From the NCBI RefSeq assembly GCF_037975245.1, contig NC_092572.1:2517501-2581500 (forward strand): a stretch of DNA of 64,000 bases, in the 5' to 3' direction. Below, one piece after another: positions 56,276 through 64,000 of this stretch. A model generated the notes under the pieces. That model saw nothing but the letters and a program-made list of their open reading frames with translations, was not told where the DNA came from and did not search any database. The position numbers and the translations under genes are program-made. The stretch's first letter is position 1. Every line of letters starts with the position of its first letter. The DNA comes from Apostichopus japonicus (lineage: Eukaryota > Echinodermata > Holothuroidea > Aspidochirotida > Stichopodidae).

Positions 56276-56800
56276 TTATATGTAGATCACCAAGGATATG
56301 CTCGATCTTGCCGATGAGCTGTTGCTGTTACTCATTGTGTAAGTTTTAGTAGGCAATTCCAGACTTGCAGTGACGCGGACGGCAGCTTGAAGAATGGAGA
56401 TACTGGTGTATGTCTGTGGGCTTGGTGTATAAGTCTGTAGAGAGAGAGAACCATGTTCCTTGCGAACAGTCACATCGAGAAAGTTAACCTGTTGGTGAGA
56501 GTAATCAGAGGTGAATTTGATGGTGCTGTGGAAAGAATTGATGTGATTGATGAAGGTGAGCACGCTATCCTCATCACTGGTCCATACGAAGAAGATGTCA
56601 TCAATGTAGCGCCATCATATAAGACGAGAGCAGGGAGCTGCACTAAGAATGCGTTCTTTCAAGACTAGACATAAACAGGCAAGCAAAGGAAGGAGCCATC
56701 CTGGTACTCATAGCAGTCCCGTGTCTTTGAAGGTAATGCTTGTCCATGAACGTGAAGGTGATTTTGGTCTTTCAGTCAAGCAATTACTCTTTCATTCGCC
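56276..56800 (-). pseudogene. Penelope-like RT fragment (YIDD)
   Basis: Minus-strand frames hold [19 protein letters not shown], then after a frameshift WRYIDDIFFVWTSDEDSVLT then FINHINSFHSTIKFTSDYSH and QVNFLDVTVRKE. YIDD is the catalytic RT motif, and NFLDVTV is typical for the thumb of this RT group. An in-frame TAG/TAA just before WRYIDD and the frameshift show inactivation. Confidence 0.82.
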
Positions 56801-57337
56801 ATACAGATGCTTTGGAAAAACACATTACTGCCAAGGGCTATAGTGCCAGTAGGGTAGGTGTAGCCATTCAGACGGAGTCCGCTCCCTTTCCCAGATTATC
56901 TACTTTGGCAGCGAAGGACAACAAAGGACGAGACATAAAGCTCCCCTTGTTGCTACTTTCCACCCAAATCTTCCTCCTTTTCAGCAAATCACCTCTAACA
57001 ACCACAACATTCTCCTCACTTCAGAAAGACTCCAACAAGCCGTCCCTGATAAACCCACCATCGTCTACAGACGACCACACAACCTACTAGACCTTCTTGT
57101 GCGTGTTGCTGTTCCACCACTAACTTCCAAACCCACACCCATTCAGCATGGTAGGCCTACTTTCAAATGTGATCGTACTTCGAGATGCATCATCTGCAGC
57201 CACCACATTGTTGAAACCAATTCCATCACAAGCCACAGCATGCAACTCACACACAAAACTAAGGGTCACATAACTTGCACAACCACTAATGCCATCTATC
57301 TGATCTCTTGTAGAGTTTGCGGAATCCAGTATGTTAG

Positions 57338-59074
57338 CAGGTGCGTATCCAGGGGGGGGGGGGCGTTGGGGGCGCGCGCCCCCCGGGTAAGGAAAAGAGG
57401 AGAGAAAAAAAAAGAGAAGAAAAACGGGAAAAGGAGTGGAAAAAAGAAAAGGAGGAGAGGAAGGAAGGGAAAAGAAAAAGAAAAAAGAGGGAAAAAGGAG
57501 AAAAGGAGGGAGTAGAAGATAGCCAAGACCTCGGGAAGAGAAAGATCCCTATTATATACACAGGGTAGCCAGTGACAGATCAAGGATTACGGAGGGGGTG
57601 TGCGCCTCACCCTACCCCTTACCCCGACAACTCCATTTTTGACGTCTGTTTTTCCTCTCTCACTAATGTACTTGAACTCGACCGAGTCGTCGGGGAACAT
57701 AACGCATTTCGGCAAATTTTCTTTATGACATCGCTAGTAATTTCAAAATAGACAATGCTTAGATGCAACTTACAAGGCCTGGGAAGTGTCATTTCCAGCG
57801 ATATGGGAGGCATTTTCGGCCAAAATTTTTCTTGTACGCTTCGCGCCAACTCATAGTTTGCCTACAGGCTTCGCCCTCCCTTGGCAATTACTCGCTACAC
57901 GCCAGTTCAGATTTGTAAAGCAAAGAGCAGATATAACATCATATCAATGAGCATTGAAATGCATGTTCCACGATGTACAGCCTCAAAAACTGTCAATGTG
58001 TGTAGTCAAAGGCGTAGGAGCCAGATTGGATTTGGGGGCTGTAATGACTTGCCCGAAAAAAAAAGCCAAAGCGCGCATTCAACATGTCGATGCCAATATC
58101 ATATAGGCAAGATCGGTCATTACATTATATGGCATCGTGTACCTTACGGTCCGTGAAAGTTGCACAGTATACCGCCGGATGCTAATGTAAACAACGACAT
58201 GTCTTATGTAGATGGAGAAAAACCATACAGATCCATTTATGTCAAAACTCTCTTTTACAGTAGTTATGTCGGCCAAGCTTACAACTTTATTTAAATTACC
58301 AAGGAGATCATTTTAAGCTATTCATTGCTATTTATTTTTCTTTCAGTAGGTGCCCAAAAAAAAAAGGGAAAACAATTGGGGGGGGGGGCTGCAGCCCCGC
58401 CTCCTACGGGACCTACGCCTATGAGTGAAGTGTTCGGTTTCGATATACCTGATATCGGAAATATCTGCTATTTTTCTGTTCCTTCAACGAAGTTTTGTAA
58501 AAGCCAATATAAGAGGTTGCAATACTTCTACACCAATAAATTAACTGTGTCGGAATTTTCGAAAATTTCCTCACCAACATTCTTCATCATACTTTCCTCT
58601 ACTCGTTCAATTTTGACCTGTCTGTTAGGGGTTCAAGGAGGTTTTTCTATATTCGTTGTCTATAGATTGAATGTTGTGCAACATTATGGGTATGTTTTGA
58701 AGTGATTTTATTCACGAGAAAAGTGAATTTTCAAATTCTCAACAATGGGCTTAAAACCTTGAAAAGTGGGGCTTTCGGATATTGTGGGCCGTAACGTAGA
58801 ATAACCTACAAAGCAATGAGGTCGAACATGATGTGTGACTGGTGACAATCTTCAAAAAGGTTATGGATGGAAAAAACTTTTGGGAAATACTTGGTTCTCA
58901 GGCAAAAGTGTACATCTGGTTGCTCATTTTCAAGCCCGAGAAGTGCCATTTCCGGTGATCTGGGGGGTATCAAAACCGGAAATTTTCTTGTATGCTCCGC
59001 GCCAACCGATGGTGGCGCTCCGCTTAGATAGTAATTCGCGCCCCCCGGGTTAGAAAATCCTGGATACGCGCCTG
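57338..59074. mobile_element. hAT-like element, 1,737 bp, 5-bp target duplication GTTAG
   Basis: The left terminus is CAGGTGCGTATCCAGG; the reverse complement of the right terminus is CAGGCGCGTATCCAGG (15 of 16 match). GTTAG flanks both sides (57333-57337 and 59075-59079) and the host reading frame closes exactly. Inside are a purine-rich tract (57398-57545), two further repeats and the common subterminal block near 58935-59030. No transposase is recognisable, so it is non-autonomous. Confidence 0.88.
58007..58423. mobile_element. Small hAT-like element nested in the previous one
   Basis: The left end CAAAGGCGTAGGAGCC and right end (reverse complement CATAGGCGTAGGTCCC) form a short inverted repeat. 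The internal sequence is shared with 30753-31280 (GACTTGCCCGAAAAA and TTTCTTTCAGTAGGTGCCCA). It is the third nesting level here: host DNA, Penelope-like element, hAT-like element, this element. Confidence 0.65.
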
Positions 59075-59720
59075 GTTAGCGAAACCAAAACCACCCTCAA
59101 GAAGCTATTTTATGGTCACAGATCCACAGTCAACACCATGAAGACTGAGACCCCAGTTGGAGAACACTTTAACCTTCCCAACCATACCATTAACGACACG
59201 TCTCTAGAGGGCATTTAACACTTAGGTAGCCGTCCTGACCTAGTACGAATCAGCAGAGAGATGTTGTGGATGCAACGCCTTTGCACCCTACAACCTCATG
59301 GGCTCAACATTCAGGAAGGACTAACTTTTCTTGTCCTCCCTTCCTTCTCCCCTTGTCCCCCCCCCCGTCACTCCTCTTTCTCATTGCTCTCTTCCACCAT
59401 TTTTTTCTCCGCACCTTTTTGTCTTTGTCCTTCTCCAGTTTATTCCCTACCCCCTTCCCTTAATCCTCTCTTTGTCCCTCCACTGTTTATCTCCTTCCTC
59501 CTCTTCCCCAGTTGGTTTCTTTCTTTCTTCTCTCCATCCCTTGTCCAGTAATCCCCTTACATTTATCTCTTTAAGTTCACCATGCTCATTACCCTATCTG
59601 TATTCTGTGCGTGTTTTTTGTCCTTTCTGTTACTGTTACTTGTCATTTAGCCTTTGAAGAAGAACCTGCTAGGATCGAAACGTCAGGCCAACTTACTTTT
59701 ACACACATAGTTTAACAATA

Positions 59721-61600
59721 GTTGTTTTATCACTTTCTTAAAAGATGTGTCCACTCATGCACGGATATCGTTGCTCCTGAGAATTGGGCACCGTTACGTT
59801 TGCATAGGTCCTGTGTTGTAACGTTGGGGAGAGACATCGGAGCTTACCTTCACCTTCGCGAACTGTGGCGATTTTTTACCAGATCTTTTCATGACATCGT
59901 GGATGTCATTTTGCATGGAAATGTATTTTCCTGGTGCTTTGAGGCTCCTTAAAACAAATGTCGCCCTTGAAAGCACACAGGTACCCAAATATTCCCTTAA
60001 TTTATGTATTCAAAGACAGCCGAGGCTAACAGTGACTTCAAACAAACAGCGCCATGTAAGATTATCGAAGTAGCAAGGTTTGAAATAAACAGAGGTAAAC
60101 AGAGAACGTCCGAAATTCAGTACATATTTCAATAAAACAGTTAGCGTAGTACTAACTTATGAAATATAAAACAGGGACAAAACGAACACCTTGTGAAAAG
60201 TTTGCATTAAATGACAATGCCAACAGTTTATTTAAGTCACTTTGTGCAATTCATGAATGTTAAACAAACCATTCACGATTATTTTTGATAAACTAGAAGG
60301 ACAGAGTAAAAAACATTCATCATGATCATTTACAGTATATACAATATTTCAGCTATATTTCAGCTATATACAATTGCATGGAAAAGGAGACAAAAAAGAA
60401 GCGCAATGCTTATAGAATGTTTTCCCAATTTGAATATAATAAATATGTACATATACTGGAGAGAAACTAAGTGAAAGGAAACAAACCTTCAAACCAAAAT
60501 TAAATAATATAAAAAAATGAAAGAAAATTAATTTGTTGCTAATCAATGCAGTAAAAAATTGCAGTAAGAAACTAGTTTTGGCATTGATAAGTTGACATAA
60601 TATTTTTTTTCTCAAGAATTCAAGGTTAAGGATGACTTAAGTAAAGTCAAACCCAATCCGTTCCAGAGTTTAATATATGATGATGGAAAAACTGTTTTTC
60701 CTTGTACTTGCATAATTTATTCATTATAATTTACATAGAAATTATACTTGAATCGTTTATTCGAAACTAAGGAAAAATAATTTGCAGAGTTGAAGGTAAA
60801 ACCATGTGAACAACTTTGAACATTAAATCACCTGTGTTGAAATCTATAGTATGATGTAACTTTTAAGTTCTTAACTTAAAAAATGCTGAGAATCATGTTT
60901 CAAAAATTTAGCATGCCAAACGATACGAATAACCCTCTTATGTTTTAAGAATTAGGGGTAGTAGGGGGAAATGCCTACCTGTATGCCGATATCAGGTACT
61001 ATCATGTTCACATAGTTTTTACCCAAAAGTGAACCTGAAGCAAACTAGGCAGAAGTCATAGATAAGCTTTTCTTGTTTTTTTATACAAAAAAGATTTGTA
61101 AAATTTAAAAAACTTGTAAATAGTGTATGCATCAGATGAATAATGTGCACTGGCATTATAGAACTTGATCATCTCTGTAAGGAAAGTTAGAACAAGATGG
61201 ACATCCATGGAGTTGCACATATCATCTCGCCTACGACCGAATTGATCTGCATTGACCTCACTCCTTAACTACTATATAAATACTATTTTAAAATGTCATA
61301 TTACTCTTTACATATCTTGTGGTTTATTGACTTTCTCAACATACTGAAAAGCATATAGCTAATACAGTTTTTTTTTTTTTTTTTTTTGGGGGGGGTATTT
61401 TACCTTTGAACTATGACATGGTCAGGCACCTACCCATTAAATTTGAACTTGATCTGAATAATGGTTTAGGGGAGTTCTCAACACACACTATTCTCTCTTT
61501 GGGTGCAAAGATAAAGTCCTGCTTGTAGGGTTTTCAAATTCAGTCAGCCTTTTACATTTCTCTACTTTTAGGAACTTAATATTGAATACAACAATAAAGC
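59721..61600. other. No recognised gene
   Basis: AT-rich sequence without a clear exon or transposon domain. A long T-run followed by a G-run (about 61370-61395) is present. Parts of 60640-60960 resemble the AT-rich 3' UTRs of the LINEs elsewhere in this window, but I cannot support that firmly. Confidence 0.4.
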
Positions 61601-61619
61601 AGCATTCATTGAGACATAC

Positions 61620-61831
61620 TTTTTCTTCCCATTTCAACAATGGTATCCAGCCTTCATCTTCATCAAAAATGGACAATGATAGCTTCTCTTCTTGCATGAT
61701 CATGCTAAACATTCCACAGTTTTCATACGGGAAGGAATCTCCTTCTTTTCCTTCAGTAGTTGTTCTTATCTTTCCCTCATCGAAATCTTTTGAGGAATAA
61801 GAAGGAAGTTCACAATGATGCAGACTCAAAA
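61620..61831 (-). CDS. Unrecognised minus-strand gene, exon with acidic stretch
   Basis: An open frame on the minus strand contains CELPSYSSKDFDEGKIRTTT, EGKEGDSFPYENCGMFSMIM, QEEKLSLSIFDEDEGWIPLL and KWEEK, ending at a good donor (GAAAAA then GTATGT, phase 0). The start is uncertain: the AG at 61832-61833 fits phase 1 from the exon upstream. The composition is protein-like, but I do not recognise a family. Confidence 0.45.
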
Positions 61832-62554
61832 CTTTCAACCTGTACTATGATTATTTGTTGAGCAAGGCTCATGATGCATTTATTCCTTTTCAAGAGATAC
61901 AACAGTGACATTTGACAATTCCAAATCAATGTTTAAGATTGTATAGTCTTCCTGTGAATCAAGACAATGTGCTTTTCATTGTTTACATGTGTGTGTCTAT
62001 TTGTAAATGAAGAGGGCCTGATGTCTCAAATGTTCTCTTCAAGCCAAGTGTGAAGTCTGCAATTTAGTTGAATTCTCATTTTTGGTGGTATTCAGACAAC
62101 TTTAAGAACTGTACTTCAAACAATTTTGAAGACATAAGATATCCATTAATAAGCAACAAGCCACAAAGAGAACATGGGGCCTGATTGGTGTACAGTGACT
62201 GCATGTTTTATATAAATACTAGTCAGTTCGATGGCTGACAGTTAACTTCATCAGTCGGGTGGTTATTCTCTTTCGTTATTTGTCAATGGGATTGCACAGT
62301 CCTAAACATTCTGCAGAAGTTAGCAGTGTTCTGAGAGCCCAAATCAAGTAATTAAAAGTGGAATCAGCCTTTCATTTGTAACCATTAAGTTTACTCAAAA
62401 CTGTTTTACATCATCAAAGCAACATCAACGCACACAATGACCATTTTATATTTCCCCATCACCTGTCTAATAGCTCATAAGGAAATTGAAATATGCGCTG
62501 CAAATGCTTCTTATTTGAGCAGGTTCAAAAAGCAATGAAACATATGTAACTCAC

Positions 62555-62683
62555 AAATTTCACATTTTGATGGTGAATTTTCCTCCCTTCTAGTTGATAG
62601 TACAAGATGTACACCTGGCTTCTTTAATTCAAATTGGAAGTAAAATGATCTTTCACCTTTAGAATCATCTAGTATGCGATATT
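62555..62683 (-). CDS. Unrecognised minus-strand gene, internal exon
   Basis: 129 nt, phase 1-1, between CTGGTACACAG and GTGAGT, both strong. It codes for YRILDDSKGERSFYFQFELK then KPGVHLVLSTRREENSPSKC. Alternating hydrophobic residues suggest beta strands. No family is recognised. It joins in phase with the small exon at 63302-63339. Confidence 0.55.
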
Positions 62684-63301
62684 CTGTGTACCAGAGGAAA
62701 GAAAAGATTATACTTCTAATTACGTCAATTAAGGAACAGCTCACAGTGTTGATATTCACTTTTAACACAGTGTTCTTGATGATATTATAGCTGTTATAAC
62801 TTTAAACATTGAGACCTAAATAACTAACGTTGCAAGTAAATTCACCAGCACATTTCACTATCTCATACAAGGATGTTTAGTAAGCCATCCAGTATCCTTT
62901 AAAAACAAATTGAAGAATTGCAAGCCTTTTACTATTAACTGACATTCCATTTTCTAGTTAGAACTCTATTCAGTGTTTTTCATTCATAAGATTTACACCA
63001 CGTTTTGTCAGAAACCGTTAAATGCAGTAGTCCCCTTAGAGTTGATCACTTTGACTTGGTCCTATATGGCAATAGCATGCAAGTTTCGAGAATGCAGAGA
63101 CTGCAAGAATGCATAATGTTTATAATATAATCTGAGCACTAAGAGACAATCAAAAATCGAAATGACAGCAAATGTTTGCTTGACATTTAACACCTGCACT
63201 GTGTATTTTACGTAGAAAATTATCAAAGGATGTTTCCCATGTTATTAATAAAGATACAAAACAAACAGAAGAAAAGTTAGAAAACAAACAAAGATCATCA
63301 C

Positions 63302-63339
63302 CTTTGCATGGTCTTTTAGGTCCATTATCAGCATGAGGC
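63302..63339 (-). CDS. Unrecognised minus-strand gene, 38-nt micro-exon
   Basis: Between TTTTTTTTCAG and GTGATG. Phase 2 to 1, coding PHADNGPKRPCK. It is basic and Pro-rich, possibly a linker or nuclear-localisation-like segment. Its small size keeps confidence low; phase agreement with the next exon is the main support. Upstream exons lie beyond the window. Confidence 0.4.
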
Positions 63340-64000
63340 CTGAAAAAAAAATCATGAGTTATGACATTACATGCATAAGTTATAATTCAAGGTGACTATT
63401 GAACAAATGTCAAGATGGAACAATTAGTTTGCTCATAGCAGCAAATACAAAACGAATTGAACCATTCAGTAATCTCATCCTTAGTTCAATGTGGATACCT
63501 GAAATAAGTCTACATTTAAAAGTTGTAAACAAAGAAATAATCTGAAACTCTTTATCCCACTTTTCATCATTTCATTACAATGCAGTTCATTTGCTTGGTA
63601 ACTCAAGTTTTGTTGAACACATTTTAGAGGGATTGACAAATTTAAATTTCAGATTTCTCTTAGACACATGACTTAACAAGTATTATTTTTAAAGAGGAAA
63701 GTATAATCCATGCAGCTTGTTGAAAACCCCATCTGAACATATTGGCCATTACTCATGCATGGTATGCTTGATATAAGTTAACTTATTTTGACTGGCTCAG
63801 TTCCCCTGTTTTTACAAGCAGTGGTTCACAGAAGGTTGTCTGTGCTGTGAACACAGCTGATGCCCTTACAGTACAAAGCTTTACTTTCCCAGATTGTTGA
63901 TTTATCCTTAAAATGCTTTGCTTGCTGTCAATGTTCTCCAGATTATCATCAAAATACTATTGATATTCCTTACAATTAAATAATACAAAAGATTTCATCA

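Larger units (their letters stand above)
56926..59310 (+). pseudogene. Penelope-like GIY-YIG endonuclease, interrupted
   Basis: Before the insertion the frame reads PTIVYRRPHNLLDLLVRVAV, then Cys-rich FKCDRTSRCIICSHH, then NAIYLISCRVCGIQYV, the GIY-YIG-like start. After the insertion it resumes in the same codon: SETKTTLKKLFYGHRSTVNT, then GEHFNLPNHTIND. A TAA interrupts soon after, followed by RISREMLWMQRLCTLQPHGL. Removing the insertion with one copy of GTTAG restores the reading frame. Confidence 0.82.
56276..59720. mobile_element. Penelope-like element with inverted RT part, split by a hAT-like insertion
   Basis: Three parts. First, 56276-56800 on the minus strand holds an RT C-part with RYIDDIFFVW. 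Second, 56850-57337 and 59075-59300 on the plus strand hold a Cys-rich linker and a GIY-YIG endonuclease. Third, a 3' region ends with CTAGGATCGAAACGTCAGG (59670-59688), a word common at the ends of such elements in marine invertebrates. RT plus GIY-YIG is the hallmark of Penelope-like elements. The RT part is inverted relative to the endonuclease, and the element is dead (stops, frameshifts, insertion). Confidence 0.82.

Noticed and set aside
57296-57583. Phe/Pro-rich or Lys/Glu-rich frames on both strands
   Set aside because: They fall in the G-run and purine-rich tract of the inserted hAT-like element.
59261-59657. Two overlapping Pro/Ser/Phe-rich plus frames of about 100 residues
   Set aside because: Pyrimidine-rich 3' part of the Penelope-like element; low complexity.

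Overview
The window looks like nuclear DNA of a marine invertebrate, probably a deuterostome such as an echinoderm. It is AT-rich, genes are broken into short exons with GT-AG introns, and the spaces between exons hold microsatellites, LINE, Penelope-like, hAT and tRNA-SINE elements. No bacterial operon, CRISPR array or phage gene is visible. Species and phylum are inferred from gene style and repeat content only.

The best-supported gene lies on the minus strand at 27485-49200. I could trace an 18-exon coding chain with matching splice phases throughout. It totals 3,228 nt and predicts 1,075 residues: signal peptide, six Ig-like domains (one exon each), one transmembrane helix, a juxtamembrane region with a YxxM motif, and a tyrosine-kinase-like domain. 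The kinase fold is clear (beta3 Lys, alphaC Glu, APE, DVWAFG, CW...RP), but the HRD Asp is Ser, the Asn of the catalytic loop is Ser, DFG is DFT and the glycine loop has lost two glycines. This predicts a receptor pseudokinase.

Layout: 1-1739 unclassified; 1740-6395 a 146-bp satellite with higher-order repeats; 6396-8787 no recognised gene; 8788-13695 a minus-strand chain of five exons with half of a SET domain and a tandemly duplicated 84-nt exon; 13696-22030 mostly non-coding, with two possible upstream exons; 22030-26650 hairpin, (TA)n tracts, a minisatellite and a LINE tail; 26645-27470 a LINE 3' part next to the kinase stop codon; 27485-49200 the receptor, whose introns carry a 2.9-kb hAT element with a perfect 8-bp target duplication, a SINE, an inverted-repeat element, a hAT-type MITE and a GC-rich block; 50083-53130 a dead LINE with a SINE inside; 53990-56245 two degenerate tandem arrays and a LINE 3' end; 56276-59720 a Penelope-like element with an inverted RT part, split by a 1.7-kb hAT-like element; 60-64 kb exons of an unrecognised minus-strand gene that leaves the window.

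The intact cellular genes are all read on the minus strand. No functional link between them is visible.
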